A stretch of 61,819 nt of DNA from Paracoccaceae bacterium. Lineage in GTDB: Bacteria; Pseudomonadota; Alphaproteobacteria; Rhodobacterales; Rhodobacteraceae. Positions 1-8,267 of this stretch are shown in pieces; position 1 is the first letter of the stretch, and every line of letters begins with the position of its first letter. The stretch is from the NCBI GenBank assembly GCA_019429405.1, contig JAHYIZ010000014.1, forward strand, positions 1-61,819, read 5' to 3'. The position numbers and the translations under genes are program-made. Below the pieces are notes generated by a model. The model did no database searches. It worked only from the letters and a program-made list of their open reading frames with translations, and was not told the DNA's origin.

Positions 1-444
1 CCCGCCATAAGTCAGGGTAATCAGGCTACCGCCGCCCGGCATCATCGCCGCCGCGCGGCGCGACACGTCGATGAAGGAATAGCACGAGATCGCCAGCGAG
101 TTCTTGAAGTTCTCGCGGCTAGTGTTGATGAAACGCCCGGTCAGTTCCGCCTTGTCGGAATAGGCAATCGCGTGGATCAGAAAATCCATGCTGCCCCACT
201 CTGCCTGAAGGCGCGCGAATGCGGCATCAAGGCTCGCATCGTCATTCACATCGACATCGACCAGAATGCTCGACCCAAGCGAGGCCGCAAGTGGCGCAAC
301 CCGCCGCCCGAAGGCCTCGCCCTGGTACGAAAATGCCAGATCAGCCCCTTCGGCGCGCAGCGCCTGCGCTATGCCCCAGGCAATGGAATGGTCGTTCGCG
401 ACCCCCATCACCAGCCCGCGCTTGCCCTTCATCAGATCGGCCAT
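1..444 (-). CDS. fabI: Enoyl-ACP reductase FabI (partial, C-terminus outside window)
   Basis: NADH-dependent enoyl-ACP reductase, last step of each fatty acid elongation round in the cytoplasm. The visible 148 residues begin MADLMKGKRGLVMGVAND, with the FabI-type dinucleotide-binding start (GLVMGVANDHSIAWGIA), the LIHAIAYSDKAEL segment and the NFKNSLAISCYSF stretch that carries the first conserved Tyr. The gene runs off the left edge, so the catalytic Lys is not seen. It follows fabB with a 6-base gap and is the third gene of a fabA-fabB-fabI operon. The start at 444 is the ATG giving the usual FabI N-terminus. Confidence 0.95.
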   Translation of the reverse strand, partial: MADLMKGKRGLVMGVANDHSIAWGIAQALRAEGADLAFSYQGEAFGRRVAPLAASLGSSILVDVDVNDDASLDAAFARLQAEWGSMDFLIHAIAYSDKAELTGRFINTSRENFKNSLAISCYSFIDVSRRAAAMMPGGGSLITLTYGG

Positions 445-450
445 ATGTGC

Positions 451-1680
451 TTACCCGTTGTATTTGCTGAACAAGAGCGAGGCGTTGGTGCCGCCAAAAC
501 CGAACGAGTTTGACAAAATCGAGTCAAAGTCAACGCCATCGACACGGGTCATGGCGATTTCGTCGGGCCGAATGGCGGGGTCAAGCTGGGTAATATTGGC
601 CGAAGCCGTAATGAACCCCGCCTGCATCATCAGCAGGCTGTAGATCGCCTCATGCACCCCGGTGGCCCCGAGGCTGTGCCCGGTCAGCGATTTTGTGGAC
701 GAGATCTGCGGCACCTTGCCCTCGCCAAAAATGCGCCGGATCGCCTGCACTTCGGTCACGTCGCCCGCAACGGTCGAGGTGCCGTGCGCGTTGATGTAGC
801 TGACTTTGCGGCCTTCGGCCAAGGTTGACATCGCCAACCGCATCGCGCGCTCGCCGCCCTCGCCCGAAGGGGCAACCATGTCGTAGCCATCCGACGTTGC
901 GCCATAGCCGGTCAGTTCGGCATATATCTTGGCGCCGCGCGCCAGCGCATGGCCAAGCTCTTCCAGCACCACCACGCCGCCACCGCCCGCAATCACGAAG
1001 CCGTCGCGCGTGGCGTCAAAGGCGCGGCTGGCGGTGGTGGGGGTGTCGTTATACTTCGACGACATCGCACCCATCGCGTCGAACAGGCACGAAAGCGTCC
1101 AGTCGAGTTCTTCGCCGCCACCGGCAAAGATGATGTCCTGCTTGCCCATCTGAATCAGCTCGGCACCGTTGCCGATGCAATGCGCGCTGGTCGAGCAGGC
1201 CGAAGTGATCGAATAATTCACGCCCTTGATGTGGAAAGGTGTCGCAAGACAGGCCGAGTTGGTCGAGGACATGCAGCGCGTGACCATGAACGGCCCCATG
1301 CGCTTTGGCGCGCCCTTTTCGATGACCGTGGTGTGCGCCTCAAAGAAGTTCGAGGTCGAAGGCCCGCCAGACCCTACAATCAACCCGGTGCGTGGATTGG
1401 AGACATCGGCCTCTTCCAAGCCAGAGTCGCGGATCGCCTGCTCCATGGCAAGGAAGTTGTAAGCAGCACCCGGCCCCATGAAGCGCAAGTTGCGCTTGTC
1501 GATGTGCTCTTCAAGCACGATCTGGGGCTGGCCGTGAACCTGGCTGCGAAAGCCATGCTCGGCATAGCTTGGCGCGAACACGATGCCCGATTTGCCCTCG
1601 CGCAATGCCTCGGTAACCTCGTCTGCCGAGTTCCCGATCGGCGAGATGATCCCTATGCCGGTGATGACGACGCGGCGCAT
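451..1680 (-). CDS. fabB: Beta-ketoacyl-ACP synthase I FabB
   Basis: Condensing enzyme of type II fatty acid synthesis, needed with FabA for unsaturated fatty acids. 409 residues starting [17 protein letters not shown]. The active-site Cys lies in [14 protein letters not shown], and the two catalytic His are in [11 protein letters not shown] and [10 protein letters not shown], with the glycine-rich [12 protein letters not shown] near the end. An in-frame ATG exists 15 bases upstream, but the strong AAGGAGG sits between the two ATGs, 8 bases before 1680, so 1680 is the start. It lies 25 bases after fabA and 6 before fabI, in one operon. FabB rather than FabF is favoured by the pairing with fabA. 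Confidence 0.95.
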   Translation of the reverse strand: MRRVVITGIGIISPIGNSADEVTEALREGKSGIVFAPSYAEHGFRSQVHGQPQIVLEEHIDKRNLRFMGPGAAYNFLAMEQAIRDSGLEEADVSNPRTGLIVGSGGPSTSNFFEAHTTVIEKGAPKRMGPFMVTRCMSSTNSACLATPFHIKGVNYSITSACSTSAHCIGNGAELIQMGKQDIIFAGGGEELDWTLSCLFDAMGAMSSKYNDTPTTASRAFDATRDGFVIAGGGGVVVLEELGHALARGAKIYAELTGYGATSDGYDMVAPSGEGGERAMRLAMSTLAEGRKVSYINAHGTSTVAGDVTEVQAIRRIFGEGKVPQISSTKSLTGHSLGATGVHEAIYSLLMMQAGFITASANITQLDPAIRPDEIAMTRVDGVDFDSILSNSFGFGGTNASLLFSKYNG

Positions 1681-1705
1681 GGCGGCCTCCTTCATGTGTG
1701 TCGGG

Positions 1706-2215
1706 TCAGCTCTCGGAAAGAGCGACCTTCATATCCTTGACAAGATAAATCGTTTCGCCATCCGCCTCGACGCGGCCATCGGCCACGCCCATGGTCAGGC
1801 GGCGGGTCTGGATCGCCTTGGTGAAATCGACAAAGTAGCGCAAAAGCTTGCGGTCTGGTCGCACCATCCCCGTCAGCTTCACCTCGCCTACCCCCAGCGC
1901 ATAGCCCCGACCCTGCCAACCGCGCCAGCCAAGGTTGAAGCCCGTCAACTGCCACAGGCCGTCTAGGCCAAGGCAGCCCGGCATGATCGGGTTGCCGGGA
2001 AAGTGGCATTCGAAAAACCACAGCTCCGGAGTGATGTCGAATTCGGCGACCACATGGCCCTTGCCGTGCAGCCCGCCATCGGCGGAAATTTCACTTATGC
2101 GGTCCATCATCAGCATCGGCGGTGCCGGAAGCTGCGCGTTGCCCGGCCCGAACAACTCGCCACGCGAACAGCGCAGCAGGTCATTCTTGTCAAAATGCGT
2201 CGGATGCCCTGCCAT
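1706..2215 (-). CDS. fabA: 3-hydroxyacyl-ACP dehydratase/isomerase FabA
   Basis: Bifunctional dehydratase and trans-2/cis-3-decenoyl-ACP isomerase that commits chains to unsaturated fatty acids. The 169-residue protein begins [19 protein letters not shown] and contains [12 protein letters not shown], the catalytic His in [14 protein letters not shown] and the partner Asp in [10 protein letters not shown], as in canonical FabA (about 170 aa). A longer in-frame reading to 2299 is rejected because a GGGGAAGGG ribosome site precedes 2215 and the FabA family starts here. First gene of fabA-fabB-fabI, divergent from irr. Confidence 0.95.
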   Translation of the reverse strand: MAGHPTHFDKNDLLRCSRGELFGPGNAQLPAPPMLMMDRISEISADGGLHGKGHVVAEFDITPELWFFECHFPGNPIMPGCLGLDGLWQLTGFNLGWRGWQGRGYALGVGEVKLTGMVRPDRKLLRYFVDFTKAIQTRRLTMGVADGRVEADGETIYLVKDMKVALSES

Positions 2216-2319
2216 CGGCGCTGCCCTTCCCCGGTTCGCGGACCCTCTTTTCAGGCATCTAGCACCCGCGTAAAGCCAGAGGCAAGGCCCGCGCGCCAAT
2301 GCGTCGCGGACCTATTGGA

Positions 2320-2347
2320 TTTATAAGCATTGAAAATTCGGCGTCTA
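2320..2347 (-). promoter_or_regulatory. Candidate fabA promoter
   Basis: On the minus strand TAGACG (2347-2342) and TATAAA (2325-2320) are separated by 16 bases and would start RNA about 100 bases before fabA. The interval is the AT-richest part of the 171-base fabA/irr intergenic region. By-eye match only; no regulator site was recognised with confidence, although an Irr or Fur-type site might be expected here. Confidence 0.3.
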
Positions 2348-2386
2348 TTCCCTAGTCTAGCCGAGGTATTCAACGAAAGTGCGCCC

Positions 2387-2806
2387 ATGCAGACGAATTC
2401 TGAGGGTTACGTCCAGAAGTGGCTTGCGCGTGGCGGGCTGCGCCCGACGCGGCAGCGGCTGGCACTTGCCAAGCTTCTGGTGGGTGACGGCGGCAACCGC
2501 CATGTGACCGCTGAAGGGCTTTACGCCGATGCGCGCGGGGCCGGCGAAGCGGTGTCGCTGGCCACGGTCTACAACACGCTGCGGGCCTTTTGCGAAGTTG
2601 GCCTGATGCAGGAAATCACCGTCGATGCCACGCGATCTTTCTTCGACACCCGCATGGATGATCACCCGCACTATTTCTGGGAAGATACCTCGGAAATCAC
2701 CGATGCCCCGGCCGAAGACCTTGTCATCTCGCGCCTGCCGGCCGCGCCTGAGGGCGCCGAACTGACGCGCGTCGATGTGGTGCTGCGCGTCCGCCACCTC
2801 GCCTGA
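2387..2806 (+). CDS. irr: Fur-family iron response regulator Irr
   Basis: Fur superfamily repressor; in alphaproteobacteria Irr links iron or haem status to gene expression. The 139 residues from MQTNSEGYVQKWL carry the winged-helix core LRPTRQRLALAKLL and VSLATVYNTLRAFCEVGLMQEI (recognition helix), then RSFFDTRMDDHPHYFWED. Rhizobial Irr has a run of His (HHH) at that last position; here it reads DDHPHYF, so haem sensing may differ. The ATG at 2387 gives the usual Irr length; a reading from 2330 adds 19 residues without homology-like features. Divergent from fabA, an arrangement typical of Rhodobacterales. Confidence 0.85.
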   Translation: MQTNSEGYVQKWLARGGLRPTRQRLALAKLLVGDGGNRHVTAEGLYADARGAGEAVSLATVYNTLRAFCEVGLMQEITVDATRSFFDTRMDDHPHYFWEDTSEITDAPAEDLVISRLPAAPEGAELTRVDVVLRVRHLA

Positions 2807-2835
2807 GACCAGTCGCTCTTCGGCCCAATCGTCGG

Positions 2836-4068
2836 TCAGTCAGAAGCGCTGACAACAAGTCGGTTGCGCAAAAACCCGTCCAGCAACGCGACCGTATCAT
2901 CCAGCACCGACTGGCTTGGCACTGCGGGAAACTGCGCGTGAATCGCCTCTGCAATCTCGCGTGCTGACATGGGCTCTTCCAGCAACCGCCAGATCGCAAT
3001 CGCCCCCGCATTGAGACGATGCACCGCAGTGCCGTGAGCATCGGCCAGAAAGCACTGGTCGTCTGACAGGATTTCGCGGAACCCGGCAGCCCGGGCATAT
3101 CGGGCTTCGGGGTCAGCGCGCCTGTTGGCCAATACCGGCCCTGCAACCTCGGCGGGCCGCGCGCCGAAATCATAGCGCGGCGGCGGCGCATCGGTATGCG
3201 CCTCCATGGCCGCGGCAAGCGCATCTGCGGCACGTTCCGCCGTCGCGTAGCGCAAATGATAAAGCATAGCTGACTGCGATATCGCGCTTAGTGCGCCAAG
3301 AATCTCGGCACTGTGCATGCCACGCGCAAAGTTCTGCTTTAACAATCGGTTGATCGCGTCGCTGGGGCGTGCAGGCCGAAGCTCTTGTGCCGCCGTCGCC
3401 GCACGCTCCAGAAAGACGACCGCACCGATTGGCGCGGTCTCGCCGTGCAGCACTGGGTTTGGAGCATTCATGAACACATATTGTGCATTTCTTTCGCCAA
3501 ATCGCGCCTCAAGAGCCCCGCGCAAGCCAGCGGAAAATTCGCTCGGCAGTGGCAGGCGCAGCCGCGTCTGCACGCCGGTGGCGCGCCCGACAATGCGCCC
3601 GTCGTCCGCCGCCTCAATCGGCAGGTAATCGTCGGTAAAAACCCGAAACCCCCGACTTGCGAGGCACGCTGCCAATGTGCTTTTGCCCGCGCGCCGCGCG
3701 TTCGGAAACACCACCAGACGACCGCCAAATTCGACCGCAGCAGCATGCAGGCACAGCAGATGCGGCTGCGACCGGACCAGCTCTTGCGCCATGGTCGCGA
3801 TCAGTTCGCAAACGGCGTTGACGCGGTCCAACCTTTTGGTCGGGCCGCTCGGCAGCGACACCTGCACCATGGCATCGTCACGCGGAGCCATGGTGATGAA
3901 CGGCGGATCGGCGCAAGCGGGCACGACTGCGAACGGCCAGCCCGGCGCAATCGCCTTGAGCGTTTCCACGACTTCGGGGCAACCGCGCAATTCAACGGGC
4001 GCCGCAAGCCCGTCAAAGCGCACAAAGACAACTGCGGTCACGCCATGTTCTTTCGCCTTGATGCCCAC
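2836..4068 (-). CDS. HPr-kinase-like ATPase fused to a PqqD-like domain
   Basis: 410 residues with two recognisable parts. Residues about 105-160 resemble the HPr Ser kinase/phosphatase core: LHAAAVEFGG, then a P-loop FPNARRAGKST (122-131, with Asn instead of Gly/Ala at the first motif position) and FTDDYLP. Residues about 325-405 look like a PqqD/RiPP-recognition domain: DDQCFLADAHGTAVHRLNAGAIAIWRLLEEP, then REIAEAI and VLDDTVALLDGFL. PqqD-type domains bind leader peptides in RiPP pathways; HprK-related kinases with PqqD are a known but functionally uncharacterised group. It sits directly behind a small exported Ser-Glu-Pro repeat protein, its likely partner. The start is GTG at 4068 with no good ribosome site, so the N-terminus is uncertain. 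Confidence 0.7.
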   Translation of the reverse strand: MGIKAKEHGVTAVVFVRFDGLAAPVELRGCPEVVETLKAIAPGWPFAVVPACADPPFITMAPRDDAMVQVSLPSGPTKRLDRVNAVCELIATMAQELVRSQPHLLCLHAAAVEFGGRLVVFPNARRAGKSTLAACLASRGFRVFTDDYLPIEAADDGRIVGRATGVQTRLRLPLPSEFSAGLRGALEARFGERNAQYVFMNAPNPVLHGETAPIGAVVFLERAATAAQELRPARPSDAINRLLKQNFARGMHSAEILGALSAISQSAMLYHLRYATAERAADALAAAMEAHTDAPPPRYDFGARPAEVAGPVLANRRADPEARYARAAGFREILSDDQCFLADAHGTAVHRLNAGAIAIWRLLEEPMSAREIAEAIHAQFPAVPSQSVLDDTVALLDGFLRNRLVVSASD

Positions 4069-4082
4069 GCGCGTCAGCGTTC

Positions 4083-4115
4083 AACCCTGCGGCGGCACGT
4101 TGCTGCCGCAGGGTT
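4083..4115 (-). terminator. Intercistronic hairpin between the repeat protein and the HprK-like gene
   Basis: AACCCTGCGGC (4083-4093) and GCCGCAGGGTT (4105-4115) are perfect 11-base complements around an 11-base loop. On the minus strand it lies 15 bases after the stop of the small protein and just before the kinase start. There is no T tract, so it is more likely an attenuator or RNA-stabilising stem, which would let the small protein be made in excess of the kinase. Confidence 0.6.
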
Positions 4116-4130
4116 GCCGCAGCTCGGGTA

Positions 4131-4397
4131 TCAGGTCGGCGCGCAGAAGCCCGGCGCATTCGGGTCAGTCACGGTGGGGTCGCAAGTTTCGGCGCCCGAC
4201 GGCGACGAGGGCTCGCTCGGGTCCGAGGGTTCAGACGGTTCGGACGGTTCCGAGGGTTCCGAGGGTTCGGACACCGAGCTGGCATGCGCCGCCGAAAGTG
4301 TCGTGAAGGCCGGAACGGTATACGCGGTCAGCGCCAGCACCCCGAGGCGCGACATCGCCCGGCGTCGTGATAGCATGGTCTCATCTGTGTCGCTCAT
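4131..4397 (-). CDS. Small exported Ser-Glu-Pro repeat protein
   Basis: 88 residues, not recognised as a named family. Residues 1-40 form an export signal with a twin-arginine-like SRRRAMSRLG (10-19), a hydrophobic stretch (18-35) and an AHA-S cleavage-like site near 39. Residues 43-66 are eight tandem tripeptides (SEP repeated, with single SDP and SSP variants). The tail has Cys72 and Cys85 and ends NAPGFCAPT. Start 4397 is chosen because GGGAG lies 8 bases upstream; a reading to 4442 has no such site. The following gene encodes an HprK-like/PqqD protein, suggesting this is a modified substrate: serines for a Ser kinase, and Tat export after cytoplasmic processing. That role is inference. 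Confidence 0.7.
   Translation of the reverse strand: MSDTDETMLSRRRAMSRLGVLALTAYTVPAFTTLSAAHASSVSEPSEPSEPSEPSEPSDPSEPSSPSGAETCDPTVTDPNAPGFCAPT
4204..4275 (-). repeat. Tandem 9-base repeat encoding Ser-Glu-Pro
   Basis: About eight imperfect copies of a 9-base unit (plus-strand TCCGAGGGT and variants TCAGACGGT, TCGGACGGT) inside the small exported protein gene. Each copy encodes one SEP tripeptide. Synonymous changes between units (Pro CCC/CCG) suggest the amino acid repeat is kept by selection and not only by recent slippage. Confidence 0.85.
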
Positions 4398-4656
4398 GGC
4401 TACTCTCCCGTTGGAATACAAGCGAAACGAAAGGCGAGGCACGGCTAGTGAATGCCCACGCCGAAGGGTCGGTCTGCGTATCGAATTCGCGGCGGGACGC
4501 GTATACTCGATGGAACAATTCTAGAAAATCGCCTGCACGAATCAAGCCGGTCGCAGCGGCATAAGCGGCATTTCGCCGCACCCCGGCAGCAACCGAGGGT
4601 GTTAGGCTTTGACGAGGCACTCGCGAATCCGGGTGGGGTATGGAAAGGGCAGGGAA

Positions 4657-4995
4657 ATGCGTGGTTTGACACTCTCGCTGGCGTTGATGCTGATCTTGGC
4701 ACCTGCGGCGGTCGCGGCACAGGGCTTTGACGGAACCTATTCGCTCGGCAACTGCTCGCAACCGGGCGAAGGCACGATGGTGTTGGCGGGCGCCACGATC
4801 ATCTTTTACGAATCTGCCTGCCGCCTGTCGAACCCGACCGGGTTGCCCGGCTTTGATGAAGCCGTCATGTACGATGCAAGCTGCGAAGGCGAAGGCGAAA
4901 CCTGGAAGGACAAGATGCTGCTGATGCCCGCGCTCAGCGACGGGCTGGTCGTCGTCTGGCCGGGATGGGCCAACGTTTACGAGCGCTGCCACTAA
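4657..4995 (+). CDS. Small secreted protein, unknown function
   Basis: 112 residues starting MRGLTLSLALMLILAPAAVAAQGF, a clear Sec signal peptide with cleavage near residue 21. The mature part of about 90 residues contains four Cys (GNCSQPG, ESACRLS, DASCEGEG and the C-terminal RCH), suggesting disulfides in the periplasm. No family recognised. The ATG at 4657 follows AAAGGGCAGGGAA; an upstream ATG at 4609 would bury the signal peptide. It stands alone, divergent from the Ser-Glu-Pro protein across 259 bases and convergent with the DUF2237 gene. Confidence 0.75.
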   Translation: MRGLTLSLALMLILAPAAVAAQGFDGTYSLGNCSQPGEGTMVLAGATIIFYESACRLSNPTGLPGFDEAVMYDASCEGEGETWKDKMLLMPALSDGLVVVWPGWANVYERCH

Positions 4996-5005
4996 CCGGC
5001 ACGTC

Positions 5006-5377
5006 TCAGCGATCGGCGCAGCCCCGCAACACCGCCAGCGGTACGATTTCGAGCGCACGCTCATGCGTCGCGGCCAAGCGCACGCGCGGCGCGCAGCCCT
5101 CGTCCCAGGCCTGCAAGAACCGCCCTGCACACAGGCACCACGCATCGCCGGGCCTCAGGCCCGCAAAGCCCAGGTCGGGCCTCGGCGTGCTCAAGTCGTT
5201 GCCGACATAGGCCGAAAAGGCCAGAAACTCGGCCGTCATCACCGCGCAAACAGTGTGGCTTCCGGCGTCTTCAAAGCAGGTGTTGCAGGCCCCGTCGCGA
5301 AAGAACCCGGTGCGCGGCGCCGTCGAACAGGGTTCAAGCACATCGCCCAGCACATTGACCGATGGCAGCTTCTGCAT
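5006..5377 (-). CDS. DUF2237 family protein
   Basis: 123 residues matching DUF2237 along the whole length: VLGDVLEPCSTAPRTGFFRDGAC, SHTVCAVMTAEFLAFS, GNDLSTPRPDLGFAGLRPGDAWCLCA and THERALEIVPLAVL. The family is cytoplasmic, rich in conserved Cys and of unknown biochemical role. The start at 5377 is 2 bases past the stop of the preceding beta-lactamase-fold gene, so both are likely translated from one message. Confidence 0.85.
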   Translation of the reverse strand: MQKLPSVNVLGDVLEPCSTAPRTGFFRDGACNTCFEDAGSHTVCAVMTAEFLAFSAYVGNDLSTPRPDLGFAGLRPGDAWCLCAGRFLQAWDEGCAPRVRLAATHERALEIVPLAVLRGCADR

Positions 5378-5379
5378 CT

Positions 5380-6537
5380 CTAGGTCCCCTCGGCAATGGC
5401 ACGCAGCAGCGCCAGATTGCCCGCATCCACGCCGGGTTCTTCAAATCGGGTGTCGGCGGCATTGACAGCCACCACGACCGTGCGAGCGGGGTTGATGTAG
5501 ATGTATTGCCCGTAGATGCCGCGCGCGAAATAGTCGCCGCCGTGCTCCGCGCTGTCAGCGGGCACCCACCACTGATAGCCATAGGCGGCCCCGCCCGGCG
5601 CCTGCAGCATGGTTGAGGCGGCCACCCAACCTTCGGGCACCAGCTGCGCGTCCACCCAGCGGCCACCTTGCGCGAACATCAGGCCAAAGCGCGCATAGTC
5701 GCGCGTGGTCAGGTTCAGCCCGCCCAGCACGAACGCCGTTCCCTCGCCATCGGTCAAATAATAGGGCGCCCGTTCAAGCCCCAGCGGCGCCAGCACACGC
5801 TCGGCCAAAAGGTCTGCCGGGTCGCGCCCGGTGGCGCCCGCGATCACCATGCCCAGCACATGGGTGTCGATCGAGACATACTGCCAGCGCGCGCCCGGCT
5901 CGGCGTCACGCGCTTTCAGCCCGGCCGCAAAGCCATCCATCGAACCGCCCAGCGCCAGCACCCGGCCCATGCGATTGATGTCGGAATTGAAATCCAGATA
6001 ATCCTCGTTGAAGGCCACCCCGGAGGACATCGTCAAAACATCGCGAACGCTCACCCCGTCATAGGCCGAGCCTTGCAGCACGGGCGCAAATTCCACCACC
6101 TGCGCTTCGAGGTCGGGCACCATGCCCTCGGCGTGCAGAATGCCAAACAGCGCCGAAAGAAAGCTTTTCGCCACCGACCAGCTGATGCGCAGGTCTTCGG
6201 GCCGGGTGCCTCGATAATAGCTTTCGTGCACCAACTGGCCGTCTTTCAGCACTACCAGCCCGGTCACCCCGCGCGCCTCGACCCAGGCGCCAACCTCGGG
6301 CGGCAGCACCGCTTGCGGCGCCGGCGGCAGTGCCGACACCGGCCCCGCGCCAATCGCCAGCGGTCGGGTCAAGAACAGCCGGTCCATGCCCGAGAAATTT
6401 CCCACGATCTTTTCCGGCGCAAAGAGACTGTTTACCGCCCAAAGCCGCACGATCTCTTCCCGCTTCCAAAGCGCGACACCACCAATCACCAGTGCAACGA
6501 GCAGCACGACCCTGACAACAATCCTGAGAACACGCAT
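5380..6537 (-). CDS. Beta-lactamase-fold serine hydrolase (class C related)
   Basis: 385 residues. An N-terminal membrane anchor or signal (MRVLRIVVRVVLLVALVIGGVAL) leads to a penicillin-binding-protein/class C beta-lactamase domain. The active-site SxxK is WSVAKSFLSALFG, the second motif is WQYVSIDTHVLG (Tyr-x-Ser), and GIYGQYIYINP lies near the end. Such envelope proteins are usually esterases or peptidases, not resistance enzymes. ATG 6537 follows AGGAGGGTTTTGT; a longer reading from 6585 is rejected. Probably co-transcribed with the DUF2237 gene. Confidence 0.85.
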   Translation of the reverse strand: MRVLRIVVRVVLLVALVIGGVALWKREEIVRLWAVNSLFAPEKIVGNFSGMDRLFLTRPLAIGAGPVSALPPAPQAVLPPEVGAWVEARGVTGLVVLKDGQLVHESYYRGTRPEDLRISWSVAKSFLSALFGILHAEGMVPDLEAQVVEFAPVLQGSAYDGVSVRDVLTMSSGVAFNEDYLDFNSDINRMGRVLALGGSMDGFAAGLKARDAEPGARWQYVSIDTHVLGMVIAGATGRDPADLLAERVLAPLGLERAPYYLTDGEGTAFVLGGLNLTTRDYARFGLMFAQGGRWVDAQLVPEGWVAASTMLQAPGGAAYGYQWWVPADSAEHGGDYFARGIYGQYIYINPARTVVVAVNAADTRFEEPGVDAGNLALLRAIAEGT

Positions 6538-6602
6538 ACAAAACCCTCCTGTGCAATAGCAAGCACGCCGCCCGCCGCGCGGCAACAGCTTGTTGTGCTT
6601 GC

Positions 6603-6648
6603 TTTGGCCGAAATATCCTCGGGGGTCCGGGGGCAGACAGCCCCCGGC
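6603..6648. repeat. Dispersed intergenic repeat, copy 1, with hairpin
   Basis: Contains GGCCGAAATATCCTCGGGGG followed by CCGGGGGCAGACAGCCCCCGG, a 7-base GC stem (CCGGGGG/CCCCCGG) that could end transcription of pth from the minus strand. The AAATATCC core recurs at 26.8, 46.8, 47.6 and 56.6 kb. Confidence 0.7.
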
Positions 6649-6664
6649 GCTCGCAAAGTGGGCC

Positions 6665-7351
6665 TCAGCGCCGGAACCGCTCGATCAACCGCTCGATCGC
6701 GCCTTTCGGCGGCTCCTCACGCGCGACCTCAGGCGATGTGCTCGACGTCGCCTTTGGCGCGGGCGGGGGTTTTGGTGCGCGCGCAGGCGCCATGCGCAAC
6801 GCGATAGTGTTGAGGAACCCGGCGCCGTCGCCTGCCGCAAGCGCGGGCGCCCCGTCGGCAATGCCGATCAGCAGGTCTTCGCGCCAGACAGCGTCGGACT
6901 TGGCAAAATCGCTCAGCACATAATCCGCGACGCGATCTTTGTTGCCGGGGTGGCCAATGCCCAGCCGCACCCGCCCGTAGCCCTCGCCGATATGGGCGTG
7001 AATCGAGCGCAACCCGTTGTGGCCCGCATGCCCGCCGCCCTGCTTGATCCGGCACTTGCCGGGCGCGAGGTCCAGCTCGTCATGGAACACCACAATGTCG
7101 GCGGGCGCGAGCTTGAGGTATCGCATCGCTTCGCCCACCGATTGTCCCGACAGATTCATGAAGGTGCCGGGCTTCAAAAGCAGCATTTTCTCGCCGCCCA
7201 GAGCGCCTTCGGCAACCATCCCCTGAAACCGCGCCCGCCAGGGCGAAAACCCGTGCTCCGCTGCGATCCGGTCCACTGCCATGAAGCCGATATTGTGCCG
7301 GTTGGCGGCGTATTTCGCCCCCGGATTGCCCAAGCCCACAAACAGTTTCAT
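6665..7351 (-). CDS. pth: Peptidyl-tRNA hydrolase Pth
   Basis: Recycles tRNA from peptidyl-tRNA dropped by ribosomes. The 228 residues begin MKLFVGLGNPGAKYAANRHNIG with the conserved Asn and catalytic His of the family, then GTFMNLSGQSV and VVFHDELDLAPGK and GGGHAGHNGLRS. The core is about 190 residues; the last 40 are a Pro/Ala and basic tail (PARAPKPPPAP) common in Rhodobacterales versions. A clean AAGGAGGGTGC precedes ATG 7351. It lies downstream of rplY, a widely conserved pair. Confidence 0.96.
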   Translation of the reverse strand: MKLFVGLGNPGAKYAANRHNIGFMAVDRIAAEHGFSPWRARFQGMVAEGALGGEKMLLLKPGTFMNLSGQSVGEAMRYLKLAPADIVVFHDELDLAPGKCRIKQGGGHAGHNGLRSIHAHIGEGYGRVRLGIGHPGNKDRVADYVLSDFAKSDAVWREDLLIGIADGAPALAAGDGAGFLNTIALRMAPARAPKPPPAPKATSSTSPEVAREEPPKGAIERLIERFRR

Positions 7352-7416
7352 GCACCCTCCTTGCCTTGCGCCAGACTATGGCGCAGGCGCCCTGTTTTCA
7401 ACGCGCACAATGAGAA

Positions 7417-7444
7417 ACGCGGAAAGGGTTGCCCCTTTCCGCGT
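7417..7444 (-). terminator. Hairpin between rplY and pth
   Basis: ACGCGGAAAGGG (7417-7428) and CCCTTTCCGCGT (7433-7444) form a perfect 12-base stem with a 4-base loop. On the minus strand it follows the rplY stop by 23 bases and is followed by TTTCTCATT, a weak T tract. It probably limits or terminates readthrough from rplY into pth. Confidence 0.7.
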
Positions 7445-7467
7445 CAAACCTTCTGCGTCGGGGCAAA

Positions 7468-8076
7468 TCAGTCCTCGACGGTTTCTTCGTTGTCGGTCGA
7501 ACGCAGGCCCGAGGGCGCGCCGATGTTGGCCACCACGAAATTGCGCGCGATCGTCGGCTTGGCGCCTTCGGGCAGCGGAATATCGTTGATGTGAAGCACT
7601 TCGCCGATGTCCTTGCCGGTCAGATCGACCGTGATGTGGTCGGGAATGTCACCCGCCAGCACTTCCAGTTCCACTTCCGGGCGCACAATGGTCAGCACGC
7701 CGCCACGCTTCAGGCCCGGCGAGGCCTCGTGGTTCTCGAAGTTGACGTGAATGAACAGGTTGATGCGGCTGGCCTGATGCAGGCGCATCAGATCGACGTG
7801 CACCGGTTTGTCCATGACCGGGTCACGCTGCACACCGCGGCAGATCACCCGCACGTCATCCTGGCCCTCGATCTTGAGGTTCCAGAGCGTCGACAGGAAC
7901 CGCCCCGCGCGCAGTTTTTGCAGCAACTTGTTGTATTCGAATGCAACCGGCTGCGGCTCTTTGCCGTCGCCATATACAATGCCGGGTACGTTGCCCTCAC
8001 GACGAGCTTGACGAGCGGCCCCCTTGCCTGTCCCCGTCCGTACCACGGCCAGCAGATCAGGGATCTCTTTGGCCAT
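7468..8076 (-). CDS. rplY: 50S ribosomal protein L25 (Ctc type)
   Basis: 5S rRNA-binding ribosomal protein with the extended Ctc-type C-terminal domain (202 residues). [36 protein letters not shown] is the L25 RNA-binding part; the beta domain holds VHVDLMRL and [29 protein letters not shown] and LPEGAKPTI, ending in acidic [12 protein letters not shown] 8076 is preferred over the ATG at 8088 because GGAG lies 8 bases before it. Upstream of pth. Confidence 0.95.
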   Translation of the reverse strand: MAKEIPDLLAVVRTGTGKGAARQARREGNVPGIVYGDGKEPQPVAFEYNKLLQKLRAGRFLSTLWNLKIEGQDDVRVICRGVQRDPVMDKPVHVDLMRLHQASRINLFIHVNFENHEASPGLKRGGVLTIVRPEVELEVLAGDIPDHITVDLTGKDIGEVLHINDIPLPEGAKPTIARNFVVANIGAPSGLRSTDNEETVED

Positions 8077-8267
8077 TGGTGTCTCCATAGTCTCAGGTTA
8101 CGCGGGTCTCCTCCAAGGGTGCAGGCCCGCAAGGCGGCCCCTATACAGTGGGGCGCGCGGAAAGGGAAGCCCCTTTGCGGGCGCGCCGCGGCACCCCCCG
8201 TTGCCGTTTTGCGGCGAATGTGTTAGCGCATGCGCGCGCCTTCAAAGCGCTTTGGAAAGAGGTTTTC

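Noticed and set aside
5380-6537. Antibiotic-resistance beta-lactamase
   Set aside because: The class C-like fold and SxxK are present, but the membrane anchor, Tyr-x-Ser second motif and pairing with DUF2237 fit an envelope esterase or peptidase better.
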